The notes under the pieces: model-generated
Told to the model about the DNA's origin: nothing
The model's input: only the letters and a program-made list of their open reading frames with translations
Database searches by the model: none
Assembly: GCF_042788235.1 (NCBI RefSeq)
Contig: NZ_JBHZOL010000075.1
Coordinates: 127,814 to 191,813, forward strand
Length of the DNA stretch: 64,000 nt
DNA from: Sphaerothrix epifaneia
Lineage (GTDB): Bacteria > Cyanobacteriota > Cyanobacteriia > Phormidesmidales > Phormidesmidaceae
Direction of reading: 5' to 3'
Position numbers and translations under genes: made by a program
Part shown: positions 44,027 to 52,372 of the stretch, piece after piece
Numbering within the stretch: the stretch's first letter is position 1
Layout: every line of letters begins with the position of its first letter

Positions 44027-45040
44027 ATGCCGAGAATTTCATTATTTCATGGGGTCAGTACCCTGCTGCTAGCCAGTTTGCTCACCGGCTGTAGTCCGCT
44101 AACAGCTTTTTTAGGCTTTTTCAATGCCGCACCTCCAGAGTCAACGGTTTTGCCGCCCTGCGTTCAGGATGAATGCAACTGCAATGATTTTATCGGTCAG
44201 GCGTTGGCTCAGCGGGTGCTAGATGCCTTTGTAGGCGATCCGTATGGGCTTGACCAAGACAACAATGGCCAAGCGTGTGAAAGTTTGCCAACTATCACCT
44301 GGGAGCGAGATGATTCAGCGCCTGAAAGCCGTAGCCCTCACTTAGCTTTGGGCAATCCGAGCAATGCCAATTTGAATAATCTCAGCAATTTTCTAATTGA
44401 GCGATCGCAGTATGCTCTGGCTTACAACCGCGATCGCGGTACAGCTAACTGGGCTAGCTGGCAGCTTTCAGCCGACTGGTTAGGCGGTGTCGATCGCCAA
44501 AATGATTTTCGCCAAGATGGGGGGCTACCCGGTGGCGTTTATCAAGTCACCCCCGATGACTATCGCGGTAGTGGGTTCGATCGGGGGCATTTGGTTCCTT
44601 CTGGCGATCGCACCGCTAGCCAGACAGATAACTCAGCAACCTTTTTGATGACCAACATTGTACCCCAAGCCCCCAACAACAACCGCGGCCCCTGGCGAGA
44701 GCTAGAAGAATATTCTCGCGATTTAGTCTATCAGCAAGATCGCGTTCTTTACATTATCGCCGGAGCCTATGGCGTCCAAGACAGTCTGGCAGAAAGAGCC
44801 ATTACAATTCCCAGTCGGCTTTGGAAAGTCATCGTCGTTTTAGACGCCTCCGCAGCCGCAACGCTGGCCATTGAACCAGACACCCCAGTCATTGCAGTAG
44901 ACATGCCTAACCGCAACGAGATAACCGCTAACTGGCGCGCTTATCAAACTTCTATTGATAGTATTGAAGCAGCCACTGGCTACGATCTGCTGGCTAACTT
45001 GCCCGACGATGTCGAAGCCGTCCTTGAAGCGCAGGAGTAA
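44027..45040 (+). CDS. Secreted DNA/RNA endonuclease (lipoprotein, NucA type)
   Basis: A 337-residue exported nuclease. The signal peptide ends at the lipobox LLTGC near residue 22. An excalibur-like calcium motif follows, DPYGLDQDNNGQACE near 72-86. Then comes the DNA/RNA non-specific endonuclease domain with FDRGHLVPSGDR near 185 and the Asn in TNIVPQAPNNNRGPW near 208. It resembles the sugar-non-specific NucA of Anabaena. It should act outside the cytoplasm. MnmD follows after 6 nt and could be cotranscribed, though the functions differ. Confidence 0.93.
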   Translation: MPRISLFHGVSTLLLASLLTGCSPLTAFLGFFNAAPPESTVLPPCVQDECNCNDFIGQALAQRVLDAFVGDPYGLDQDNNGQACESLPTITWERDDSAPESRSPHLALGNPSNANLNNLSNFLIERSQYALAYNRDRGTANWASWQLSADWLGGVDRQNDFRQDGGLPGGVYQVTPDDYRGSGFDRGHLVPSGDRTASQTDNSATFLMTNIVPQAPNNNRGPWRELEEYSRDLVYQQDRVLYIIAGAYGVQDSLAERAITIPSRLWKVIVVLDASAAATLAIEPDTPVIAVDMPNRNEITANWRAYQTSIDSIEAATGYDLLANLPDDVEAVLEAQE

Positions 45041-45046
45041 ATCGTA

Positions 45047-45907
45047 GTGGAGTTTGTCCCCGAACTCACTGCCGATGGTTCTTACACTTTTTATTCCAAC
45101 GCCTTTGGCGAACATTTTCACAATCGCGAAGGCGCTTACCGAGAGGCGCAACAAACCTATGTAGAAGCGACTCAGCTAGCCCAAAAAGCTTGCCAGGGTC
45201 GGCTTTGCCTTTTAGATATCTGCTACGGCTTAGGTTACAACACAGCCGCTGCTCTCGAAACCATTTGGCAAGCGAATCCTCACTGCCAGGTTGTTTGGGT
45301 TGGCCTAGAGTTAGATGCTGCCATACCGCAAGCGGCGATCGCTCAAGGTTTAATTAACCGCTGGAGTCAACCTGTCCAAGCCAGCTTAAAAGCATTGGCT
45401 CAGCAACAGCAAATCAACAGCGATCGCCTGCAAGCCCAACTCCTATTAGGAGATGCCCGTCAACAAATCTATCTGCTAACTCAGAAACCGTTTCAAGCCG
45501 ATGCTATTTTTCTAGATCCCTTTTCGCCGCCAAGCTGCCCCCAGCTTTGGAGCCTCGAATTTCTGCAGCAGGTGGCCTATTGTCTCAAGCCAGACGGACG
45601 CTTAGCCACCTATTCTGCCGCTGCCGCCGTCAGAATAGCGCTGTTGGCTGCGGGCTTAAAACTAGGTGAAAATCCGGTCGCTGGTCGGCGCTGGCCAGGG
45701 ACATTGGCTAGCTTTCATGCCATTGACTTAGTACCGCTCTGCCAGCAAGCTCAAGAACATTTACAAACACGAGCCGCCGTTCCTTACCGCGATCCGCATT
45801 TGACCGATACAGCCACCGTCATTCAGCAACGCCGCCGCCATGAGCAGGCCCAGTCACCGCTGGAGCCAACCACCCGCTGGCGAAAACGCTGGCGTTCTTT
45901 ACTATGA
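45047..45907 (+). CDS. mnmD: MnmC/MnmD-like tRNA methyltransferase
   Basis: A 286-residue SAM-dependent methyltransferase with the single-domain layout of MnmD, which methylates the aminomethyl group at U34 of tRNA. Motif I is LDICYGLGYNTAAALE near 56, and the catalytic region shows FLDPFSPPSCPQLWSLEFL near 160, the D-P-F-S-P motif of the family. The start is GTG, supported by AGGAG at 45033-45037, 9 nt upstream, inside the end of the nuclease gene. The partner FAD domain of MnmC is absent. Confidence 0.85.
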   Translation: MEFVPELTADGSYTFYSNAFGEHFHNREGAYREAQQTYVEATQLAQKACQGRLCLLDICYGLGYNTAAALETIWQANPHCQVVWVGLELDAAIPQAAIAQGLINRWSQPVQASLKALAQQQQINSDRLQAQLLLGDARQQIYLLTQKPFQADAIFLDPFSPPSCPQLWSLEFLQQVAYCLKPDGRLATYSAAAAVRIALLAAGLKLGENPVAGRRWPGTLASFHAIDLVPLCQQAQEHLQTRAAVPYRDPHLTDTATVIQQRRRHEQAQSPLEPTTRWRKRWRSLL

Positions 45908-46127
45908 TTTCACAGTAAATTCATCCGCAATTTAGCTTATTTTTTACGCTATTTACAGTAATCTCCGTAGAAAGCCTATTTTCGTTTTTCACTGAGCTTG
46001 ACACTATAGAAATTGAGAATGGGGGTGCATCAAACTACAAACATTTATCCCTGCCCAGCTTTTGTCCTGACTTCTGGGCTAGGGAACTGTTAGTAGTAAC
46101 TATGCAGACCTATTCTGTGATCTTTTC

Positions 46128-47141
46128 GTGAACTACTCTGACTCCCAACCCGCAAAAGTTTTAGTCGTTGACGATCACGCCGCTAGTCGGATGACCGCGG
46201 TGGCGCTGCTCTCTGTTGAGGGCTATGAAGTGATCGAGGCTTACAGTGGCCCTAGTGCCTTACGGGCTGTGGCAAACAGCAAACCCGACTTGATTCTCTT
46301 GGATGTGATGATGCCAGGGATGGATGGGTTTGAGGTCTGCCGCAACCTTAAACAAGACGATCAAACCCGTCTGATTCCAGTGGTGTTTGTCACAGCTTTG
46401 TACGATCGCCAAGCGCGACTGCGCGGCATTGAGGCAGGCGGTGACGACTTTTTGACCAAGCCCTTCGACCAACTAGAACTCTCAGCCAGGGTCAAATCTT
46501 TAGTTCATCAAAAACGCCTGAACGAAGATTTAGATCATGCCGAACAGGTCTTGTTTTCACTCGCTCGCACCATTGAAAGTCGCGATCCCAATACAGGCGA
46601 TCATTGTGAGCGTTTAATTCAGCTAGGGCAAGCCTTTGGTGAATTTTTACAGCTCTCGCGATCGCAAATTCGAGATCTAATTTGGGGCAGCTATTTGCAC
46701 GATATCGGGAAGGTGGGTATTCCCGATGCGGTACTGCTGAAAACCAGCGGCTTTACCGAAGCTGAACGAGCCATTATGCGAGAGCATGTGATCATTGGCG
46801 AACGCATTTGCCAGCCCCTACGTACCATGCGCGGGGTATTACCCATCATTCGCCATCATCACGAACGTTGGGATGGCTCTGGCTACCCGGATGGCTTAGT
46901 AGGCAACAATATTCCGCTCTTAGCTCAAGTGTTTCAACTAATTGACATTTATGACGCACTAACCAGCGAACGGCCTTACAAACCCGCCTATTCCCCGGAG
47001 AAAGCTTTGCAAACGCTGTGGCGAGAAGTAGGACGCGGCTGGCGCAGCCCTGAGTTAATGTCCCAATTTGACACCTTTGTATGCCAGCATACGCATCCAT
47101 TAGAATCCAAACCTGAGACTCCCCTGGTCAAAATTTATTAG
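46128..47141 (+). CDS. Response regulator with HD-GYP domain
   Basis: A 337-residue regulator. The receiver domain has the acidic pair VVDD (15-16) and the phospho-acceptor Asp59 in LILLDVMMPG. The C-terminal HD-GYP domain has YLHDIGKVGIPD near 190 and HHHERWDGSGYPDGL near 245, complete for metal binding and c-di-GMP hydrolysis. The GTG start has no better ATG upstream. No histidine kinase is adjacent. The 220-nt upstream region contains TTGACA, without a matching -10. Confidence 0.92.
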   Translation: MNYSDSQPAKVLVVDDHAASRMTAVALLSVEGYEVIEAYSGPSALRAVANSKPDLILLDVMMPGMDGFEVCRNLKQDDQTRLIPVVFVTALYDRQARLRGIEAGGDDFLTKPFDQLELSARVKSLVHQKRLNEDLDHAEQVLFSLARTIESRDPNTGDHCERLIQLGQAFGEFLQLSRSQIRDLIWGSYLHDIGKVGIPDAVLLKTSGFTEAERAIMREHVIIGERICQPLRTMRGVLPIIRHHHERWDGSGYPDGLVGNNIPLLAQVFQLIDIYDALTSERPYKPAYSPEKALQTLWREVGRGWRSPELMSQFDTFVCQHTHPLESKPETPLVKIY

Positions 47142-47223
47142 CAGACAACCTGCTGCCCTGGTTTTTGCTCTGGACAGAAGCGCGGTATACTCCGTGAGGC
47201 TAGCTCTGAGGGAAATAAGAACG

Positions 47224-48594
47224 ATGTTAGCGGTAGCAATCCTAGCCGCTGGGCGCGGCACTCGCATGAAATCCACCTTGCCGAAAGTGCTGCACTCAGT
47301 AGGCGGCAAATCTATGGTTGAAAGAGTTCTGCAAAGTTTGACAACGGTTGATCCGTCTCGTTGCTTTGTCATCGTTGGTTACGGTAGCGATCAAGTTAAA
47401 CAAACGCTAAAACATTTATCTTCCATAGAATTTGTCGAGCAAGCACAACAGCTAGGTACAGGTCACGCTGTGCAGCAGGTGATTCCCTACCTGCAAGATT
47501 TTCAAGGAGATCTGCTAGTTCTCAACGGTGATGTGCCTTTACTGCGGCCTGAAACGCTTCAAAATTTGGTTCAACAGCATCAGACCCATCAAAATGCCGC
47601 CACGCTCTTAACAGCTCAGATGGCTAATCCCAGTGGCTATGGTCGCGTATTTTGTGACGATCAAAATAGGGTCACCGCCATCGTAGAAGACCGCGACTGC
47701 AGCATCACTCAAAAACAAAATTGTCGGATTAACGCAGGGGTTTATTGCTTCAACTGGCCTCAGTTGGCAACCGCTTTGCCTCAGCTCCAAACCAACAACG
47801 ATCAGCAAGAATATTACTTGACGGATGTGGTTAAACTGCTTTCGCCAGTTATGGCCGTGGATGTAGCAGATAGTCAAGAAATTCAGGGAATTAATAATCG
47901 CAAACAGCTAGCGGCAGCCGCCATGATGTTGCAAAACCGGATTAAAGATCACTGGATGGCGGCTGGGGTAACGCTCATTGAACCGAACAGCATCACAATT
48001 GATGAAACGGTTGAACTGGCTCCAGACGTGATTGTTGAACCTCAAACCCATCTGCGCGGACAGACCCAGGTTGGCTCAGGCAGTCGGCTTGGCCCTGGTA
48101 GCTTGATTGAAAACAGTCAGCTAGCTGAAAATGTGACGGTGCTTTATTCGGTTGTCAGCGATAGTACGGTAGCAGCCCAGACTCGCATTGGCCCTTATGC
48201 GCACCTGCGGGGGCAAGCTGTAGTGGGGGCAGGCTGCCGTGTGGGCAACTTTGTTGAGCTAAAAAAGGCTGAGGTAGGCGATCGCACCAACATTGCCCAT
48301 CTTTCCTACATTGGAGACGCCACCCTGGGCAACCAGGTAAACGTAGGGGCAGGCACCATTACCGCCAACTACGATGGTTATCAAAAACATCGGACAACTA
48401 TTGGCGATCGCACCAAGACTGGTTCCAATAGCGTTTTTGTTGCGCCTATCAATATTGGAGAAGCCGTTACCGTTGGGGCTGGTTCAGTAGTCACAAAAGA
48501 CGTACCGGATGACTGCCTAGTAGTAGCTCGAGCCAAGCAGACTGTTATTCCTGGCTGGAAGCCTAAACCAATGCGTCCCGATCAAGAGGCTTAG
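47224..48594 (+). CDS. glmU: Bifunctional GlmU, UDP-GlcNAc synthesis
   Basis: A 456-residue enzyme that acetylates GlcN-1-P and then forms UDP-GlcNAc. The uridylyltransferase begins LAAGRGTRMKSTLPKVL near 6. The C-terminal left-handed beta helix includes IGPYAHLRGQAVVGAG and the acetyltransferase site NYDGYQKHRTTIGDR near 380. The start at 47224 gives the family N-terminus; the upstream GTG extends it by ten residues with no support. UDP-GlcNAc feeds peptidoglycan and surface glycans. The gene has no obvious partner nearby. Confidence 0.96.
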   Translation: MLAVAILAAGRGTRMKSTLPKVLHSVGGKSMVERVLQSLTTVDPSRCFVIVGYGSDQVKQTLKHLSSIEFVEQAQQLGTGHAVQQVIPYLQDFQGDLLVLNGDVPLLRPETLQNLVQQHQTHQNAATLLTAQMANPSGYGRVFCDDQNRVTAIVEDRDCSITQKQNCRINAGVYCFNWPQLATALPQLQTNNDQQEYYLTDVVKLLSPVMAVDVADSQEIQGINNRKQLAAAAMMLQNRIKDHWMAAGVTLIEPNSITIDETVELAPDVIVEPQTHLRGQTQVGSGSRLGPGSLIENSQLAENVTVLYSVVSDSTVAAQTRIGPYAHLRGQAVVGAGCRVGNFVELKKAEVGDRTNIAHLSYIGDATLGNQVNVGAGTITANYDGYQKHRTTIGDRTKTGSNSVFVAPINIGEAVTVGAGSVVTKDVPDDCLVVARAKQTVIPGWKPKPMRPDQEA

Positions 48595-48606
48595 CGCCTT
48601 TAGCTT

Positions 48607-48643
48607 AAAAAAAAGAAAAAAAAGAGGGTCAAACAAGACCCTC
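48607..48643 (-). terminator. Intrinsic terminator of the sugar-transferase gene
   Basis: On the minus strand GAGGGTC, loop TTGTTT, GACCCTC is followed by a long T-rich run (the plus-strand A-run 48607-48623). It lies 49 nt past the stop of the minus-strand sugar transferase and only 13 nt past the glmU stop. A perfect 7-bp stem with strong U-tract. Confidence 0.85.
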
Positions 48644-48691
48644 ACACTGCGTTGTTGTCACGGATACGAAACTTTTTAGCGGTGACGGTAG

Positions 48692-49432
48692 CTAGCAGGC
48701 TCCCCTGCGCAAGGCTACAACCCCCACGGTTTGCAAAATCAGCTTTAGGTCGTACACCACCGACCAGCGCTCTTGATAGCGCAAGTCTAGCTTTACGATA
48801 TCTTCAAAGTCTTTGACGCTGGAGCGACCGTAAACTTGCCACTCACCCGTAATTCCTGGCTTCACCTTGAGCCGTTGCCAATGATGGGACTCATACTGCA
48901 TCACCTCATTGACAGTCGGCGGACGAGTGCCGACTAGACTCATATCTCCCCAAAGCACGTTCCAAAATTGGGGAAACTCATCAATACTGGTTTTACGCAA
49001 AAAGCGGCCTACACGAGTAATGCGAGGATCTTGAGCGTTTTTGAAAATTAAGCCTTTGGCTTCGTTGTTGACCAGATGCATGAGTTTATCAGCATCTTTA
49101 ACCATCGAACGAAATTTCCAAATGCGAAAAGTCTTGCCTCGATGGCCACAGCGAACTTGGCTGTAAAAAATGGGGCCGGGATTGTCCAGTTGAATGGCCA
49201 AAACAACAGGTATGGCTAAAATTGCCGTGAGGATTAGCCCTACCAAAGCACCCAAAACGTCAATCAGTCGTTTGCAGCCGCTCTTTACAGAGGCATGCAG
49301 CTCCTCTAATTCGGACGAGACAGCGTGTGAGACTCGGATCTCTTGAGAACAAACTGTTTCCAAAGCGGCTGATAGAGAGATTTGGTTAGAAGACGGTGCT
49401 TCGCAAGCAGAGAGCTGAGAAGTGCTGACCAC
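48692..49432 (-). CDS. Initiating sugar-phosphate transferase (polyprenyl)
   Basis: A 246-residue bacterial sugar transferase. One long helix (LIDVLGALVGLILTAILAIPVVLAI) near residue 57 anchors the catalytic C-terminal half, with KTFRIWKFRSM near 102, RVGRFLRKTSIDEFPQFWN near 150 and WQVYGRSS near 207. It loads the first sugar phosphate onto undecaprenyl phosphate for a polysaccharide. It may serve the glycan of the hps-like cluster, but lies 30 kb away, so that link is only a possibility. GTG start. Confidence 0.9.
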   Translation of the reverse strand: MVSTSQLSACEAPSSNQISLSAALETVCSQEIRVSHAVSSELEELHASVKSGCKRLIDVLGALVGLILTAILAIPVVLAIQLDNPGPIFYSQVRCGHRGKTFRIWKFRSMVKDADKLMHLVNNEAKGLIFKNAQDPRITRVGRFLRKTSIDEFPQFWNVLWGDMSLVGTRPPTVNEVMQYESHHWQRLKVKPGITGEWQVYGRSSVKDFEDIVKLDLRYQERWSVVYDLKLILQTVGVVALRRGAC

Positions 49433-49643
49433 GGCTGGCTAAAGTCTCCTTCGGACGTTTACCTGTCACTGCCATAGTAAAAATGGGACGTGGGGATCGG
49501 TAGGTAAACTTAGCAGGTTTGCCTAAACTTTGAAAAACAGGGCAGTAATATAAAGTTCATGCGGTGGTTGGGGCGAAGCGGGAACTTTATTTAGAATTGA
49601 GCTGTCCAATTAAAACAATTTGGCTGCAAATTACGTAGATTTG

Positions 49644-50867
49644 CTAATGAGGCAACTGTTGAATCAAGCTCAAAACTTGATGAGCCATTGCCAGCTTGCT
49701 ACAAGGTAATATGGCCTGCTGCTTGCCTGTGCTATCGATGAAGATAGCTTGGTTGCGATCGCTACCGAATCCGCTATCTGGCTGATCGATAGGATTGGCA
49801 ACAATCGCATCTAACCGCTTTTGCGCCAGCTTGTGCAAAGCTGGGGAGACAATATCCCCCGTCTGAGCCGCAAAGCCAATCAGCTTTTGGTGCGCTGGTT
49901 TGACGTTTCCCAGTTCAGCCAAAATATCCGGCACCGTCTCTAAAGACAACTGAGGTGGCAGCAATTGCTTAGGAAGCTTTTCAGGAGCCGTTTCGGTGGG
50001 TCGCACATCAGCAACAGCCGCCGCCATAATCACCCAATCCGCTTGAGGGGCTTCTGCCAGCAACACCTGATGCATCTCAGCCGCACTCAGTGTTAAATGG
50101 GTGCGCAAGGGTGGCAAAGTTTGCAGTAGATTCTCAGCGACAAGGCCGTGTACAAGCGAAACGGTAGCGCCTCGATGGTAAGCAGCTTGGGCTAAGGCAA
50201 TACCCATCTTACCCGTTGAGGGATTGCCGATAAAACGCACCGGATCTAAATACTCACGCGTGCCACCAGTGCTGATTAAAATATGCTTACCGCTTAGATC
50301 GCACCGCCCCTGGCTATAAAGCAAAGATTGCAAATAGGCTAATATCTCAGACGGTTCAGCCATACGGCCTTGTCCCACGCGATCGCAAGCCAATCTCCCG
50401 GCTCCTGGCCCCACCCGATGAAAGCGCTGATCTTGGCATAACTGAGTCCAATTGCGTTGAACAGCTATCTGCTGCCACATATCGGTATTCATGGCCGGAG
50501 CCAAAAGAACAGGACTCGTCGAAGCCAACAAGGTGTTAGTTAATAGGTTATCTGCTAGGCCATAAGTGAGTTTAGCCAGGGTATTAGCCGTCAAAGGCGC
50601 AATCAAAATGACGTCAGCCCACTCGCCTAGCTCAATATGCAAAGGACGTCTATGGTCGGCTTGCCAAAAATCTTTGTCGGTATAAGCGGGTTGACGGCAA
50701 AGTGTGGCCAATGTCAAAGGCGCAACAAAACGCTGGGCCGCCTCAGTTAAGACGGCCCGTACAGCAATCCCTTGCTGGGCTAGGGCTGAGGCAACCTCGC
50801 ATACCTTATATGCAGCAATACCACCGCCTACGCCCAACAAAACTCGTTTAGGCGCTTCACCACTCAC
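49644..50867 (-). CDS. coaBC: CoaBC, coenzyme A biosynthesis
   Basis: A 407-residue fused phosphopantothenoylcysteine synthetase and decarboxylase. The N-terminal flavin domain has GVGGGIAAYKV near 8, the PAMNTDMW segment near 113 and a Cys in LACDRVGQGRMAEP near 155. The synthetase domain begins LISTGGTREYLDPVRFIGN near 198, then IMAAAVADVRP and a Lys in KLIGFAAQTGD. GTG start, as no ATG fits. It is followed by sugar transferase after a 211-nt gap; DUF2555 lies upstream on the same strand. Confidence 0.94.
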   Translation of the reverse strand: MSGEAPKRVLLGVGGGIAAYKVCEVASALAQQGIAVRAVLTEAAQRFVAPLTLATLCRQPAYTDKDFWQADHRRPLHIELGEWADVILIAPLTANTLAKLTYGLADNLLTNTLLASTSPVLLAPAMNTDMWQQIAVQRNWTQLCQDQRFHRVGPGAGRLACDRVGQGRMAEPSEILAYLQSLLYSQGRCDLSGKHILISTGGTREYLDPVRFIGNPSTGKMGIALAQAAYHRGATVSLVHGLVAENLLQTLPPLRTHLTLSAAEMHQVLLAEAPQADWVIMAAAVADVRPTETAPEKLPKQLLPPQLSLETVPDILAELGNVKPAHQKLIGFAAQTGDIVSPALHKLAQKRLDAIVANPIDQPDSGFGSDRNQAIFIDSTGKQQAILPCSKLAMAHQVLSLIQQLPH

Positions 50868-50929
50868 AGATGCGCTTGAACCTCTTATTAATAAAGCTAT
50901 ATAGAGCTTTGTTGATGAGCGGGTGAAGG

Positions 50930-51142
50930 CTAAGCCTCGTCAAAAGACTCCATATCCAGCAAATGTACGTAGGACTCAACTAACTCAGGCCGCTGAAAAG
51001 CAACTGCCCTCAACAAATGCCAGTCTTTTAGTCCTTCAAACGCATTTTCGTAAGCATCTTGCTCTAAACGCTTAGCCAGTTCTGCGACTGAATCTTTTGT
51101 CATCGCAGAAACCTCTTTCTGAGAAAGATGGAGCGTCGTCAT
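50930..51142 (-). CDS. DUF2555 family protein
   Basis: A 70-residue cyanobacterial protein resembling DUF2555 in my memory: a short N-terminal segment, helix VAELAKRLEQDAYENAFEGL, then DWHLLRAVAFQRPELVESYVHLLDMESF in conserved order (parts: DWHLLRAVA, QRPELVE, HLLDME). No function is established to my knowledge. It precedes coaBC on the same strand by 62 nt, which could be coincidental. No signal or membrane segment. Confidence 0.8.
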   Translation of the reverse strand: MTTLHLSQKEVSAMTKDSVAELAKRLEQDAYENAFEGLKDWHLLRAVAFQRPELVESYVHLLDMESFDEA

Positions 51143-51242
51143 AACTTTCCCCCCCTTGGGATTTACCAGTCTCGAAATAGCTTCAACACCACAAATCCAC
51201 TTGATTTAATCCCATCCTAGGATGATCAGGGGCTAAAATGGC

Positions 51243-51887
51243 TCAGTTTGTCCACAAAATTTCGCAAAACTGTTGCATTTGTACCAGCATTTCTGGCTGA
51301 ATTTCGTGTCCCATGTGGCGCTCATGGTAGTCAACCTTCATATTATTCGCTACCAGAGCAGCTTTTGCCTGCTGGGCTAGCACCAGGGGCACAACGGCAT
51401 CCTGACGACCGTGTATCATTAAAACTGGACAATGAGGGTACCGGGGCTTGATGGGAGCGTGCAGATAGCCACTCAATACCATTAGTCCGGCTAGCGGTAG
51501 TTGCGTCCCTACATCTAGGGTCATAGCGCCTCCCTGAGAAAAACCCGCTAAAACAGTGTTGGCAAGGGGTACACCCGTTGAGTTTTCTAGTGATAAGAGC
51601 CATTGGGTGAGTTGCTGCCGACTTTGATTAAGATCGGCTTGGGTATTAAAGTTGGGCGGGCTACGAAAGTCATAACCCATTGGAAAGCCATACCACATGC
51701 GGCCATTAGGCACTTGCGGGTGGGCAAAGGGCGCATTGGGAAACAGCATTTGGCAATTTGATAGCTTGAGGTAAGGAGCCAAGGCTGCTAAATCGTCAGC
51801 ATTGGCTCCCCAACCGTGAAGCGCTACCAGCAAATGTCGAGGCTGGGGGTTAGCCGGGGGTGGGAAAGCGATCGCCGTCAGAGTCAA
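51243..51887 (-). CDS. Carboxylesterase/phospholipase family hydrolase
   Basis: About 214 residues from a TTG at 51887. The catalytic fold is complete: ALHGWGANADDLAAL near 20, nucleophile AGFSQGGAM near 114, Asp in IHGRQDAVVP near 160 and His in MGHEI near 195. No ATG lies near the proper N-terminus; a longer frame up to 52166 runs antisense through the BMC gene and is not protein-like. GGAAA lies about 10 nt before the TTG. The divergent BMC gene begins 30 nt away. Substrate unknown. Confidence 0.82.
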   Translation of the reverse strand: MTLTAIAFPPPANPQPRHLLVALHGWGANADDLAALAPYLKLSNCQMLFPNAPFAHPQVPNGRMWYGFPMGYDFRSPPNFNTQADLNQSRQQLTQWLLSLENSTGVPLANTVLAGFSQGGAMTLDVGTQLPLAGLMVLSGYLHAPIKPRYPHCPVLMIHGRQDAVVPLVLAQQAKAALVANNMKVDYHERHMGHEIQPEMLVQMQQFCEILWTN

Positions 51888-51917
51888 GAGTCTATTTCCA
51901 GTCTTTATCAATATCCT

Positions 51918-52250
51918 ATGCTGATTACTCTTGGGATGATTGAAGTTTTTGGTCTGTCTACTGCCATCAAAGTGGCTGACAGCATGTGTAAAAGCGGACA
52001 GGTACAACTGGTTCAGTTTGCCAATGCCGAAGCGGGGCTGATTTCGGTCGTGGTGCAGGGAAGAATCGCTGATGTTCAAGCGGCAGTGGCAGCAGGCTTG
52101 GCAACAGCCCAGCAGGCTAACGCGATCGCCTCTCACCGGGTCATCACCAGCACTCAACCGAACCACTTGCCGCGATCGCCTGAGACGATGCCGCTTTACC
52201 CAAATTCGCCTAATCCGCCTGCAGACGCACCAGAAACCTATCTAGATTAG
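51918..52250 (+). CDS. BMC-domain shell-like protein, divergent pore
   Basis: A single bacterial-microcompartment domain in 110 residues: ITLGMIEVFGLSTAIKVADSM at the start (split as GMIEVFGLST and AIKVADSM), then VQLVQFANAEAGLISVVVQG and VQAAVAAGLATA. It is like a CcmK protein, but the usual pore loop K-I-G-S-G is replaced by N-A-E-A-G. The last 30 residues are a Pro-rich tail. No carboxysome gene is adjacent. It may be a satellite shell protein with other permeability, or a non-carboxysomal paralogue. It starts 30 nt from the divergent esterase; no ribosome site is clear. Confidence 0.85.
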   Translation: MLITLGMIEVFGLSTAIKVADSMCKSGQVQLVQFANAEAGLISVVVQGRIADVQAAVAAGLATAQQANAIASHRVITSTQPNHLPRSPETMPLYPNSPNPPADAPETYLD

Positions 52251-52372
52251 GCGGCTACCGTCAATAAGTCATAAAATTGACTAAGGCATTTCAATCGGCC
52301 CGATTAGCATTGCCGCAACCGTCGATTGCAACCCTCGTAGTTAGTTTGCGTTCCGCGCGAGGTTTTTTACCT

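Noticed and set aside
43804..44094. A 96-codon frame before the nuclease
   Set aside because: It overlaps the nuclease signal sequence out of frame and has no family features.
51888..52166. N-terminal extension of the esterase to an ATG-like start at 52166
   Set aside because: The added 93 residues run antisense through the BMC gene, are Cys- and His-rich without fold, and precede the normal esterase start.
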